NCBI RefSeq assembly: GCF_026283945.1
Contig: NZ_JAPDPC010000001.1
Coordinates: forward strand, 1,984,001-2,048,000
DNA length: 64,000 nt
Direction: 5' to 3'
Origin: Dyella humicola
Lineage (GTDB): Bacteria > Pseudomonadota > Gammaproteobacteria > Xanthomonadales > Rhodanobacteraceae
Shown here piece after piece: positions 46,845 to 55,589 of this stretch. The notes beneath the pieces were generated by a model. That model was not told the DNA's origin and ran no database searches. It saw nothing but the letters and a program-made list of their open reading frames with translations. A program made the translations under genes and the position numbers. Every line of letters starts with the position of its first letter. Position 1 is the first letter of the stretch.

Positions 46845-47091
46845 AGCCGTTGTCCGGCAATGGGATTGCGCCCGAGGTTATATGGAGGTACGCAATGACA
46901 GCGTGTAGCTACTCATCCAGTACCAGGGGAGCCGCGCGAACCCTGAGGCCATCATGGGCCACCGTGGGCTCGGGCGAAATTAGTGAATGGAGGTGGCTAA
47001 GTGGGGTGCCGAGCTCACCCAATATTCCACCTAAATACCTGCTTCCCCCGTTTAGCGCCGTGGGCGACTCACCGCCATGGTTGCCAGCGCA

Positions 47092-47356
47092 AGACGGCGC
47101 ATACGCACAACATCTTCCGCTGAGGCTTGCTGATCTTCCGGTCTGACACCGGCGCGTTAAGCCGGCTTCTCCTCAACCGCTTCCCAATATTTACCTGACG
47201 GACAGGCCCATCGTCGTATGCGATGGTCGCTCGGTCGTGGTGATTCTTGTCAGATGCTTTGTCACCAGCGACAGCCTGGCAATGAAGTAGCGCGGGCCGC
47301 GTGAGGTTGCAACTCACGCGACCCGCTAGCCACCACCAACTTCTGAGGAGTTGATA
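47092..47356 (+). ncRNA. Conserved structured leader of the duplicated small gene, copy 1
   Basis: These 265 bases are nearly as similar to 53514-53776 as the coding parts are to each other. Three hairpins keep their stems while loops change: CCGGC/GCCGG at 47149-47165, CCATCG/CGATGG at 47208-47226 and CGCGTGAG/CTCACGCG at 47298-47320. It ends at the ribosome site GAGGAG of the following gene. A cis-acting RNA or a long untranslated region is likely; type unknown. The part from 46845 to 47091 shows nothing recognisable. Confidence 0.5.
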
Positions 47357-47704
47357 ATGGATAAGTTTGATCATACGGAACACGCGCAAGCTTGCCAGCC
47401 CTCGGGCACACGTCCCAGCAACCCACTCGGCCGTCCCTACTGGACGCTAACCCTCGCCGAGAACGCCAAGCAACGCCGGGCGGCGCGTCTCGGCGGCTTA
47501 TGCCTTGGCATCCACGCCCTCTCGCGAATTCTCGCCAACAGCGATGCATTTCGTGAGTTGCAGACCACCTGCGAATCCACCGAGCCGGGGCATTGGCCGC
47601 TTCAAGGGGACATCACCGAAGGTCTGTTTGCTGCGTTGTATTTCCTGGGCGAGGAAGCCAAAGCGCTGACTCAGCCTTTACCGGATCATCCCGCTTTTGA
47701 GTAA
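47357..47704 (+). CDS. Duplicated small protein, copy 1, unknown function
   Basis: This 115-residue soluble protein differs from the copy at 53777 mainly in the first 15 residues and a few later positions. Conserved parts include NPLGRPYWTLTLAENAKQRR, LGGLCLGIHALSRILANSDA and GLFAALYFLGEEA. It looks like a compact helical domain after a disordered N-terminus; no family is recognised. TGAGGAG precedes the ATG. A hairpin terminator follows. The high identity over coding and leader DNA marks a recent duplication or conversion. Confidence 0.75.
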   Translation: MDKFDHTEHAQACQPSGTRPSNPLGRPYWTLTLAENAKQRRAARLGGLCLGIHALSRILANSDAFRELQTTCESTEPGHWPLQGDITEGLFAALYFLGEEAKALTQPLPDHPAFE

Positions 47705-47717
47705 GGCATTGCGGAGT

Positions 47718-47739
47718 GGGGCGGCGAGGAGGCCGCCCC
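47718..47739 (+). terminator. Hairpin GGGGCGGC / GCCGCCCC after the duplicated gene
   Basis: A perfect 8-base GC stem with loop GAGGAG, then TTGC. It is a probable terminator or stabilising hairpin for copy 1. The second gene copy does not have it; the GGGGTCAGG repeat at 54139 is in that place. Confidence 0.55.
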
Positions 47740-47828
47740 TTGCATCGCCATCGAAGAGCGCGTGCACGTATCGCTTGCGCATCACTCGGATCCTGAGCGG
47801 ACATCATGAAAACCACGTCCGAAGATGA

Positions 47829-48410
47829 TCAGGCGACGGCGTGCTTCGGCGTTAGGACTCGCTTGTCACGTTCGAGGAGCTTGAGGCTCGCATATCCAAA
47901 CCAGCCGAACATCGGAATGACAACCAAGCGTTGGGTACGTCCCTTCGTAGCTGCCGGTTCCACTCCCGTCAGTAGGGCCCACATATAAATGAGGACCAGG
48001 GCGGCCGCCGCGAGTGAAATGTGGTCCGTTGGACGATCGCGCTCTGCGGCGAAAAAGGCAGGCACGAGAATGACCGACATGCCGATCGCATAGAGGCCAT
48101 GCAATGGGCTTCCCATCGTAAATACGCCGTTCGACACCATGCTGATGCCGAACACAAACGCGGCGACCGAGGTAAACGGCAGGCGTTGCCTGTCTTTCGA
48201 AACGAGCGCTAGCGCGAATCCAATGATGGAGATTCCTGCTATGAATCCTCCTGCACGACACGCCATGGATGCGGCGGGCGACTGCAGCTCCAACTCACTC
48301 ATGTGCTGATGAATGGATGAATAGCCCAGGAGAAAGAAGCCAACGAGCATCGGAATGAGCATGCCAGCGAGCGGTAACACAACAGCTTGGCGCAACAATA
48401 GTGTTCGCAT
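47829..48410 (-). CDS. DUF998 membrane protein
   Basis: This 193-residue protein has six predicted helices. The segment GYSSIHQHMSELEL after the first helix and the regular spacing fit DUF998, a family of unknown role. The ATG at 48410 is preceded by GGAAAG. It is monocistronic, converging on copy 1 of the duplicated gene, with a 178-base gap behind it toward the hydrolase gene that holds no ORF of note. Confidence 0.8.
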   Translation of the reverse strand: MRTLLLRQAVVLPLAGMLIPMLVGFFLLGYSSIHQHMSELELQSPAASMACRAGGFIAGISIIGFALALVSKDRQRLPFTSVAAFVFGISMVSNGVFTMGSPLHGLYAIGMSVILVPAFFAAERDRPTDHISLAAAALVLIYMWALLTGVEPAATKGRTQRLVVIPMFGWFGYASLKLLERDKRVLTPKHAVA

Positions 48411-48588
48411 GAAACAGCTTTCCTTGCCTGTTATTGAAGTAAGAAAGGCTAGCGCGCTTACGATCGGCGACTGAATGTGTCATTCGTCACCAATAGCGCC
48501 TAGTTCACGTACGTTGCTTCGGCGGCTAACAGAGAGGCGGGTGGGGTGCTTTCATGACCGACATCTACCTCACGAAGGCGCGCTGCTC

Positions 48589-50667
48589 TTAGTTGAAAGA
48601 AAAGGGCCACATATAGGCGCAGCTCATATCGTTCGGGCCACGGGCGAGGATGCGGTCGTAAAGCGTGGCCTGGGCGTCGATGACGCGAGCCTCATCCTCG
48701 GCGAGCAGAAGATGATCCGCCACCGCCTTTTCTGCCGCCACGCGCGCTTTCTTGATGAAGTCCGCGCGTGATTCATAGCGCGCTTCCAGCGACGGGCGCG
48801 TATCGCCGGTGGCTTTGCGTTCGGCCTCGGTACGCGAAAACGGCTGGAATGAGCCCTCGAAGCGATCGAGCGCCCAGCTGAAGCCGGTCGACTCGTGGCG
48901 CGGATTCCAGCCGGCATAAGTACCCAGGGGAACGGCGACTTCGACCGGTCGCACGCCGGCCGCATCGGTGCCGTCAGCGTCCGGGGCGGGAACCAGCGCG
49001 GCATAGGGTGTGCCGGCCGTTGGCTGCAGATGGTCGATAACACCTCGAGCAGCGAAGCTTGGGCCAAAATCGAGATGCCGGGGAGTGAAGGCCATGCTTG
49101 GCGGTGTCAATGCCGTGCCCTTGGGAAACAGCTGGGCATAGCGTGCGGTCGTCACGAGAGTGCCACTTGCGAGCGTGGGGTAAGCATTGGCGGGTGGCGA
49201 CGTATCGTCACGCACCCATCGATTCAGATCGAGCAACAGCGCGCGCAGCGTGGGTAGATCATCGATGGGGCTGGAACAGTGAAGCGCGCTTCCTCGCGTA
49301 GGCTCTGGCGTCAACAGATGTTGAATGCCCGCCAGTAGATAGAGGCGTGTGTGGGGATCCACGGGGACATCGGCGCGCCCATCGGGCGTGGTTTGCAATA
49401 GCGATGCGGAGCGTCCCCAGAATTCCGTGGACTTATTCACGAAGAAGAGCTTGGGTGTTCGGCCGTCCTTGTCGCGAGCCCTCGATAGCAGCGAGCCGGA
49501 TTCACCCGTCGTATCGTCATGCTCTTCGGCGGTGGTGAACGGAAACAGGTCGGTGGGGTAGCCGCGGTCGGCCACCATGCTGGCGGCGCGCGTCGGAAAA
49601 GCGAAGCGATGATTGAAGCTACCCCGGCCACTTCCGCCCACGAGCGACATGGCGCCGTCAAAGACAAGCGCGCCTTGCTCGTCCACATTGAACCCCTCGT
49701 AGAGCATGTGCTGGATAAGCCGGCCCGTCTGGCTGACGCCATACAGAAGGACATGCTTTGGCGCGGGGATACCCTCGAACGGGTGCGTGCGAAACCAGGA
49801 CAGCAAGTCACGAATACCGGCCAGTCCGGTACCGACCACGTACGGGTCGCGGGCCACATAAGTCAACTCACAGATTTGCCCGGGCTTGAATCCGCCCTTC
49901 ATCGAGATCGTGCTTGGTGGTTGATCGCCGGTAGCGGGTGCGAACGTCCAATGCTTGCGCTCTATGACGATGCGTGGGTCTTCCGGGCGGGCTCTTACGG
50001 TCAATACCGCCGCGGGATCATTGGCGATCGCGGCAGGGTAGGCCCGTCCATCGATACCCACGAATGAAGCGACGTCGGCGGGTTTGTCCACGGTAAATTC
50101 GTTAGCGATTCTTCCCGTGATCGGGCGGCCGTTATCCACGGCTACCGGGGGCTTGAACACCAGTGCCTGATCATCGCCATCCTCCGGCGTGACGTCCCAC
50201 TGCCAGGCAGAGGTGAGCACAGAGAATCCATTGCGCTGCAGGAAGCCGGAATCGACTAAGGGCGGCTTTTTGGCGGGATCGATCACGTAATTGAGCATGC
50301 CGGTGACGCCGCCACCCCGATTGACGGCGTCGTAGAGCAACGTGGAGTCGACGGCATGCACGGGCCTGACAAGGACGAAATCCGTCGAGAATTCGACCAG
50401 TCCACCGCTGTCGCGTGGTGCCAGCTTCAAGTCGACGATCCGAAGGTTCGCCTTGTTCTTGGGGTCCAGCGTGAACCATGCACGCCCACGAATGACTTCA
50501 TAGGCGCCCGTGCCGGGAAATACCCGACCATCCTGATAAGGCTTTCGGTCGATGACCTCGATATGGTCGACCGCAGCAAAGGCGCGCGGTGAAACAAGGA
50601 GCGGAAGTACTGCCAACAACGTCCATGGTGCATGCCACCAGCGAGGTGCGCGTCCTTTCCAACTCAC
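48589..50667 (-). CDS. Exported alpha/beta-hydrolase domain protein
   Basis: This 692-residue protein has a signal peptide (about residues 1-31, ending FAA) and then a large alpha/beta-hydrolase domain of the type named abhydrolase domain 10 (PF20091). The nucleophile elbow is YGVSQTG with Ser312. The GTG start at 50667 follows AGGGGAT. Members are esterase-like but substrates are mostly unknown. No regulator or pathway genes are adjacent. Confidence 0.82.
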   Translation of the reverse strand: MSWKGRAPRWWHAPWTLLAVLPLLVSPRAFAAVDHIEVIDRKPYQDGRVFPGTGAYEVIRGRAWFTLDPKNKANLRIVDLKLAPRDSGGLVEFSTDFVLVRPVHAVDSTLLYDAVNRGGGVTGMLNYVIDPAKKPPLVDSGFLQRNGFSVLTSAWQWDVTPEDGDDQALVFKPPVAVDNGRPITGRIANEFTVDKPADVASFVGIDGRAYPAAIANDPAAVLTVRARPEDPRIVIERKHWTFAPATGDQPPSTISMKGGFKPGQICELTYVARDPYVVGTGLAGIRDLLSWFRTHPFEGIPAPKHVLLYGVSQTGRLIQHMLYEGFNVDEQGALVFDGAMSLVGGSGRGSFNHRFAFPTRAASMVADRGYPTDLFPFTTAEEHDDTTGESGSLLSRARDKDGRTPKLFFVNKSTEFWGRSASLLQTTPDGRADVPVDPHTRLYLLAGIQHLLTPEPTRGSALHCSSPIDDLPTLRALLLDLNRWVRDDTSPPANAYPTLASGTLVTTARYAQLFPKGTALTPPSMAFTPRHLDFGPSFAARGVIDHLQPTAGTPYAALVPAPDADGTDAAGVRPVEVAVPLGTYAGWNPRHESTGFSWALDRFEGSFQPFSRTEAERKATGDTRPSLEARYESRADFIKKARVAAEKAVADHLLLAEDEARVIDAQATLYDRILARGPNDMSCAYMWPFSFN

Positions 50668-50829
50668 CGAGATCCCCTAATTGATTGACCAGCCGGTCGC
50701 AAAGTATCTGCATCCCGGACTAATGCCTAGCCCTTCGTTGGGGCTCGTTGACTGCGGCCAATAGCGCGGAGCCTTACAGCGCGAGCGTGGTCACGGCAGT
50801 CCCGGGATGTGAGCTTTCAAAAGCCGACA

Positions 50830-51162
50830 CTACGCATGAGGCTGTACGACGATGATCGTCATGCCCAATAGCGCTACGCATGCGCCGGCGACGTCCCAGC
50901 GTGTCAGCGCTGCGCCATCCACAAACCGCAACCACAGCAAGGCGACCGCAATGTAGATTCCGCCATAGGCTGCGTACGTCCGTCCAGCTGCCGTAGGGTG
51001 CATTGTAAGTAACCATGAAAATAGTGCGAGCGACACAACCGCCGGCACCAAAAGCCATGCTGTTTTCCCTTGCTTAAGCACCAAAAATGGTAAGTAGCAG
51101 CCAATGATTTCAGCCAGGGCGGTGACAATGAACAGTGCCGTTTGCCTTAAGAGATCGAACAT
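50830..51162 (-). CDS. YnfA family (UPF0060) small membrane protein
   Basis: This 110-residue protein has four predicted helices and the family pattern: [19 protein letters not shown], the [15 protein letters not shown] third helix and [19 protein letters not shown]. YnfA proteins are SMR-like and have been linked to efflux in some enterics. It is downstream of kdpA on the same strand with a 73-base gap, in the place where kdpB would normally lie. Confidence 0.92.
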   Translation of the reverse strand: MFDLLRQTALFIVTALAEIIGCYLPFLVLKQGKTAWLLVPAVVSLALFSWLLTMHPTAAGRTYAAYGGIYIAVALLWLRFVDGAALTRWDVAGACVALLGMTIIVVQPHA

Positions 51163-51235
51163 TCTTCATCCAAGTCTGTGTTCAGAGCTACTTACCCGTT
51201 TTCATATTGTCACCTAGATGCTTGGAAGGTCCGCC

Positions 51236-53038
51236 TCAGTGCGCCGACATCAGGTATTCAGCGATGGGGCCGAGCGCCAGGGCGGGCAGGAAAGTCAGTG
51301 CACCTACAACGATGATCACGCAGGTGAGCAGGATCACGAACAACGGCGTATGCGTCGGCAAGGTGCCGGCCGAGGCGGGCACATGGTTCTTGGCGGCCAC
51401 CGAGCCAGCTAGTGCGAGCATGGTGATCGCCAACGCGTAGCGTGCCAAGGTCATGCACACGCTCAGCATGACGTTCCAGAAGGGAATGTTCGCTGACAAG
51501 CCGCTCAATGCGCTGCCGTTGTTGTTGGTGACCGAGGTTACCGTGTAGAGGATTTCGCTGAAGCCGTGCGCACCTGGATTGCCGACGGTAGCCGTAGCAG
51601 CGGGTGTCATCACCGCAATAGCCGTGCCGACGACCGCCAGCGCGGAGGGAATCAGGACGGCCAGGCTGGCCATCTTCATCTCATACGATTCAATCTTCTT
51701 GCCGAGATACTCCGGCGTGCGGCCCACCATCAGTCCGGCGATGAACACCGCCACCACCGCGAACGCGAGCATGCCGTAGAGGCCCGAGCCCACGCCGCCG
51801 AAGACGACTTCACCAAGTTGGATCAGCCACATCGGCACCAGGCCGCCCAGCGGCGTAAGCGAATCATGCTGGTTGTTCACTGCGCCGCACGACGTGGCGG
51901 TGCTCAGCGCGGTAAACAGGCCGCTGGCGGCGATGCCAAAGCGCGTCTCCTTGCCTTCCATATTGCCGCCTGACTGCAGCCGTGAGGCGTGCTGGTCGAT
52001 CGACAGGCTATGCAGGACAGGATTGCCGGCTTGTTCCGCCGCCGTTACGACGAGGGTCAGCGGGATGAAGATCATCAGCATCGTGGCGAGAATCGCCCAG
52101 CCCTGGCGGCGGTCTCCCACCATTTCGCCGAAGGTGATGCACAAGCCAGCCGGGATCATGAGGATCGCCAGCATTTCCAGGAAGTTTGAGAACGGTGTTG
52201 GGTTCTCGTAAGGATGAGCCGAGTTGGCGCCGAAGAAACCACCACCATTGGTGCCCAGCATCTTGATCGCGATCTGTGAGGCGGCTGGACCCATCGGCAA
52301 GGTCTGCGTGGTCAGCGGCACAGCCTTGGTTTCAGCGTGGCCCGTGGCATCCTTCACCGGGTTGCCGGCCGCATCGGTCACCGGTTGGGCGTATGAGCTG
52401 GTTTGCACGACCGGTACATCGACATACGGCTTCAGGTTCTGAATGACGCCTTGCGATACCAGAAGCATCGCCAGCACCAACGAGAAGGGCATCAGTACAT
52501 AAAGCGTGGTGCGTGTCAGGTCGATCCAGAAATTGCCAATACCCTTGGCCGATCCGCGTGCAAAGCCACGGACCACGGCGATCAGCACCGCAATGCTGGT
52601 CGATGCCGACAAAAAATTCTGCACGGCCAACGCCGCCATCTGGGTCAGATAGCTCATCGTCGACTCGCCTGAATAGGCTTGCCAGTTGGTGGTAGTGACA
52701 AAGCTGATCGCCGTATTCATGGAGAGATCAGGGCTGAGCGCTGGAAAATGCTGGGGGTTCAGCGGCAACCACTGTTGCGTGCGCTGGAAAATGTAGACAG
52801 CCAGCACGCCGCAAAAATTGAACGCCAGCAAGGTGATCGCATAGCGCTTCCAGCTCATGTCCTCATCGGACTTGATGCCGCAGACACGATAAATGAACCG
52901 TTCCACGCCGCCGCCCAGGCGGGTGATACGGTTGGGCTGGTCCGCATAAACATGCGCCATATAGCGGCCAAACGGCTTGATGAGCAGCAGCATGACAACC
53001 AGGTAGATGCCGATCTGGATAAAGTCGTTGGCAGTCAT
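51236..53038 (-). CDS. kdpA: Potassium-transporting ATPase subunit KdpA
   Basis: This 600-residue K+ channel-like subunit of the KdpFABC pump is full length, with about ten helices and four pore loops; TTNWQAYSGE and TNGGGFFGANSAHPYENPTPFSNF carry selectivity-filter glycines. It ends normally (GPIAEYLMSAH). The ATG at 53038 overlaps the stop of a 28-codon ORF as ATGA. No kdpB, kdpC, kdpD or kdpE follows, which is unusual because KdpA does not work without the KdpB ATPase. Confidence 0.95.
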   Translation of the reverse strand: MTANDFIQIGIYLVVMLLLIKPFGRYMAHVYADQPNRITRLGGGVERFIYRVCGIKSDEDMSWKRYAITLLAFNFCGVLAVYIFQRTQQWLPLNPQHFPALSPDLSMNTAISFVTTTNWQAYSGESTMSYLTQMAALAVQNFLSASTSIAVLIAVVRGFARGSAKGIGNFWIDLTRTTLYVLMPFSLVLAMLLVSQGVIQNLKPYVDVPVVQTSSYAQPVTDAAGNPVKDATGHAETKAVPLTTQTLPMGPAASQIAIKMLGTNGGGFFGANSAHPYENPTPFSNFLEMLAILMIPAGLCITFGEMVGDRRQGWAILATMLMIFIPLTLVVTAAEQAGNPVLHSLSIDQHASRLQSGGNMEGKETRFGIAASGLFTALSTATSCGAVNNQHDSLTPLGGLVPMWLIQLGEVVFGGVGSGLYGMLAFAVVAVFIAGLMVGRTPEYLGKKIESYEMKMASLAVLIPSALAVVGTAIAVMTPAATATVGNPGAHGFSEILYTVTSVTNNNGSALSGLSANIPFWNVMLSVCMTLARYALAITMLALAGSVAAKNHVPASAGTLPTHTPLFVILLTCVIIVVGALTFLPALALGPIAEYLMSAH

Positions 53039-53121
53039 TCGAGCCACTCCAGCTTCGACAACGCCGAGCATAAGTCAATGGTCATCATGGTCACGGCGGC
53101 CAGTCCGTAAAGGCAGTTCAT
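53035..53121 (-). CDS. kdpF: Candidate KdpF, 28-residue peptide coupled to kdpA
   Basis: This tiny ORF has one hydrophobic stretch (CLYGLAAVTMMTIDLCSAL) and its TGA overlaps the kdpA ATG. GGAG lies 9 bases upstream of its ATG. Size and position match KdpF, the small stabilising subunit, but the sequence does not match any KdpF I know well, so it may simply be a leader peptide. Confidence 0.5.
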   Translation of the reverse strand: MNCLYGLAAVTMMTIDLCSALSKLEWLE

Positions 53122-53513
53122 GGGATGAGCTCCAAAAAAGTGAGTCGAAGGTCGCCATCGTGCCGCGCGCGGTTGGCTGCCTCGCTCGAGGCGATCGCAA
53201 AGTCATGGGGATCCGAGCGCAGCCGAAGCCAGCACAGAATCAAAATGAGCTAGACAACGTCCACGGATGCACTCAATGCTGCACGACTGCGTACTTTAGG
53301 CATTCGGGCATAAAGAGCGGATAGGAAAAACGCGCAGGGGTGTACACAAGACGTAAAATCGGCTGCTTCGCGCTGCTGCATCTGCTCGCGTAGCGGATGT
53401 CTGTTGAGGCACTAGAGGACTCAATGCGGTCGGCTCCGTCAATGGAGAAGGAAAGCGACTACCTGCTTCCTTTTTTGGACCGTGGACGCTTGGCCCCGAT
53501 AGTTTTCGGTGCA
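53122..53513. promoter_or_regulatory. Intergenic region upstream of kdpFA
   Basis: These 392 bases separate kdpF from the second structured leader. They should hold the kdp promoter (minus strand), but I see no KdpE-type site or clear promoter. No ORF is credible here. Confidence 0.3.
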
Positions 53514-53776
53514 TGACGGCGCAGACGCACAACATCTTCCGCTGAGGCTTACCGATCTTCTGTCTGACGCCGGCTCGTTAAGCCGGCTTCCCCTCGGCCG
53601 TTCCCTGATATCCGCCTGACGGACAAGGCCATCGCCGTGTGCGATGGTCGCTCGGTCGTTGTGATTTTGGTTCGATGCCTTGTCACCAGCGACAGCATGG
53701 GAATGAAGTAGCGCGGGCCGCGTGAGTGGACGCTCACACGACCCGCTAACCACAACCAACTAAAGGACAGTTGATG
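53514..53776 (+). ncRNA. Conserved structured leader of the duplicated small gene, copy 2
   Basis: Counterpart of 47092-47356. Hairpin stems: GCCGGC/GCCGGC at 53569-53587, CCATCG/CGATGG at 53629-53647 and CGCGTGAG/CTCACACG at 53719-53739 (one mismatch). Changes relative to copy 1 fall mostly in loops. Confidence 0.5.
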
Positions 53777-54124
53777 ATGGCTACGCCAGATAATACGGAA
53801 CACGCGCGCGCTGACCAGCCCTCGGGCGCACGTCCCAGCAACCCGCTCGGCCGTCCCTACTGGACGCTGACCCTCGCCGAAAATGCCAAGCAACGCCGGG
53901 CGGCGCGTCTCGGCGGCTTATGTCTTGGCATCCACGCCGTCTCGCGGATTCTCGCCAACAGCGATGCGTTTCGTGAGTTGCAGACTACCTGCGAATCGAC
54001 GGAGCCGGGGCATTGGCCGCTTCAGGGGGATATGACCGAAGGTCTGTTTGCCGCGTTGTATTTCCTGGGCGAGGAGGCCGAAGCGCTGACTCAGCCTTTG
54101 CCGGATCATCCCGCCTTTGAGTAA
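53777..54124 (+). CDS. Duplicated small protein, copy 2, unknown function
   Basis: This 115-residue protein is nearly identical to that at 47357 from residue 16 onward. Differences include Ala for Leu in the GIHA segment's next residue, Met for Ile in GDMTEG and Glu for Lys near the end. AAAGGACAG precedes the start; ATG at 53774 is one codon earlier and equally possible. Orientation is the same as copy 1, so the pair are direct repeats flanking about 5.8 kb with DUF998, the hydrolase, YnfA and KdpFA. Confidence 0.75.
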   Translation: MATPDNTEHARADQPSGARPSNPLGRPYWTLTLAENAKQRRAARLGGLCLGIHAVSRILANSDAFRELQTTCESTEPGHWPLQGDMTEGLFAALYFLGEEAEALTQPLPDHPAFE

Positions 54125-54138
54125 CGCATAGGCGAAAA

Positions 54139-54192
54139 ACGGGGTCAGGTTCACGTCCTAGCGGTCCGACTGCAAAGGAGGGCCTGACCCCG
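54139..54192. repeat. GGGGTCAGGTT inverted repeat, copy c
   Basis: ACGGGGTCAGGTTCAC at the left and GGAGGGCCTGACCCCGAT at the right; the interior pairs poorly. Same family as 42423. It lies between two converging genes. Confidence 0.65.
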
Positions 54193-54200
54193 ATACCGGA

Positions 54201-54467
54201 TTAAGCCTCCTCCGGAGGCGGTTGCAGCGTCACTGCCAGTTCCTCAAGCGCCGCGATCTCATCGTTGAAAGCGTCGTGAAGTTCGCTTTGGCGCGACATC
54301 AATGTCTCGATTGGCTCGACGTGCTTGAGCTTCCGCAACTCGCCGTCGAACAGCAGCCATTGCGCCGTCAGCGTTTCGACGTTGTTCTTTGCGTAGTGAC
54401 GCATCTCTTTCAGTTGCGCGAGAACGTCGTTGACGTGTTCGAACGGAGTCTTCGTATCAGCGGTCAT
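54201..54467 (-). CDS. Small helical protein, unknown function
   Basis: This 88-residue protein is almost entirely charged helix (FEHVNDVLAQLKEMRHYAKNNVETL... and RQSELHDAFNDEIAALEELAVTL), probably a helical hairpin or coiled coil. GGAGG is 9 bases upstream of ATG 54467, which decides the start over the open frame to 54572. It ends with PPPEEA. No family is recognised. Confidence 0.65.
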   Translation of the reverse strand: MTADTKTPFEHVNDVLAQLKEMRHYAKNNVETLTAQWLLFDGELRKLKHVEPIETLMSRQSELHDAFNDEIAALEELAVTLQPPPEEA

Positions 54468-54653
54468 GGCGCTACCTCCGGCTCTGATTCGTCGCTCAGG
54501 ATAGTCGCCCAAAACCGGCTGTTGCCTAAATGAGCGAACGCAAGGGCGCATATGAATAGGCGCTAAGTACAAGCCGCCAGTTCATGGTGGCTTCAACGGG
54601 GCGTGCGCACGCTTACAACCCCCATTCTGTGGCAACAGCAGAAGGAGTTCATC

Positions 54654-55166
54654 ATGATCAAGCGCATGCTTCCGTTATTGATTGGACTGTCGGCTTTCGG
54701 CATCGCGTCCGCGCAGGATCTTCCAGTGGCCGTACAAGCCGCGAGCGGATCCACCCAGACGACCCAAACCACGACGACGGTGACGACATGGACGTCCAAA
54801 CCACCCATGGGCGCGTTGACTGAGGACGCCATCAAGACGGCGATCGCCAATGCCGGTTACAAGGAAGTGAAGGGCCTGGAGTTCAAGGATGGTGTGTGGC
54901 GCACCGAGGCCCGCGGTGGCAACAAGCAATGGGCAAAACTCGCGGTCGGACCCATCAACGGCAAGGTCTACCCAGCCGATGGACCGTCCAAGCTCAATAA
55001 GAATGAGGTGAGTGCCCAGCTGACTTCCGCCGGCTTCCAGGACATCAAGCATGTGAAGTTCGAGGACGGGCTTTGGAATGCCGAGGCCAGGAGCACGAGA
55101 GGCGGCGACGTGAACTTGAAGGTCGATCCCAACGATGGCAGCGTGGTGGCCAGGTCGCACGATTGA
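54654..55166 (+). CDS. Exported protein with two PepSY-like repeats
   Basis: This 170-residue protein has a signal peptide (about residues 1-20, ending ASA), a Thr/Gln-rich linker (TQTTQTTTTVTTWT) and two similar domains: LTEDAIKTAIANAGYKEVKGLEFKDGVWRTEAR and LNKNEVSAQLTSAGFQDIKHVKFEDGLWNAEAR. Each continues into a strand ending with a G-x-V motif, as in PepSY domains, which often bind or inhibit partner proteins in the periplasm. AAGGAG precedes the ATG. A very strong terminator follows. Confidence 0.75.
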   Translation: MIKRMLPLLIGLSAFGIASAQDLPVAVQAASGSTQTTQTTTTVTTWTSKPPMGALTEDAIKTAIANAGYKEVKGLEFKDGVWRTEARGGNKQWAKLAVGPINGKVYPADGPSKLNKNEVSAQLTSAGFQDIKHVKFEDGLWNAEARSTRGGDVNLKVDPNDGSVVARSHD

Positions 55167-55192
55167 TAGGTCAATATCGCAATAACTAGGGA

Positions 55193-55223
55193 GAGGCCCG
55201 ACGCGGTTTTCGCGTCGGGCCTC
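55193..55223 (+). terminator. Strong terminator of the PepSY-like gene
   Basis: A perfect 13-base stem (GAGGCCCGACGCG with its inverse) around the loop GTTTT, 27 bases after the stop codon. It lacks a long T run but is very stable. Confidence 0.8.
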
Positions 55224-55244
55224 AGTCATCTTCGTTCCGGAAGA

Positions 55245-55303
55245 GCGGGGCCAGGTTCACTTCTCAGATTGAAGCCTAGCGATAGATCTGAACCTGACTC
55301 CGC
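55245..55303. repeat. GGGGTCAGGTT inverted repeat, copy d
   Basis: GCGGGGCCAGGTTCACTTCT at the left and AGATCTGAACCTGACTCCGC at the right. Same family as 42423, somewhat diverged. Between 55512 and 55589 nothing else is seen. Confidence 0.65.
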
Positions 55304-55313
55304 CTCTTATGAA

Positions 55314-55511
55314 CTAGAGATTTCTCATTTCGGCGACGAAGGCATCAGGGTCGGGTGGCGACACGAGGATGTCATAACCCGCTCGGGTAGGAATGACGAC
55401 GACTTTGTCGCGAAGGGTGATCGCAACAAACGCCTTTACGTTGCCAGTTGTCCTGTGCCAGCCCAGAGCAAGCGGCGAGGAGGTCGCCCCTTGCGCCGCC
55501 GCCGAAGCGGG
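55314..55511 (-). pseudogene. C-terminal fragment resembling a bacterial PH-domain protein
   Basis: An open minus-strand stretch of 66 codons, closed upstream by an in-frame TAG, ends with DKVVVIPTRAGYDILVSPPD followed by PDAFVAEMRNL and a stop. The VxIxT...YxxSPxDPxAF pattern is what I expect at the end of small bacterial PH-like (bPH) membrane proteins. There is no start codon context and no N-terminal half, so it looks like a truncated remnant. Confidence 0.35.
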
Positions 55512-55589
55512 CTAGCGCATCGCGCTCCCACGCTTGATAGCTACCGTGTCGCATGTCGATAGTGCTGCTTCCTTGGCGGGAGCAAACAA

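Noticed and set aside
55269-55562. A 97-codon plus-strand ORF before aqpS
   Set aside because: It begins inside repeat copy d, has a basic low-complexity end, and the opposite strand gives a better protein-like reading.
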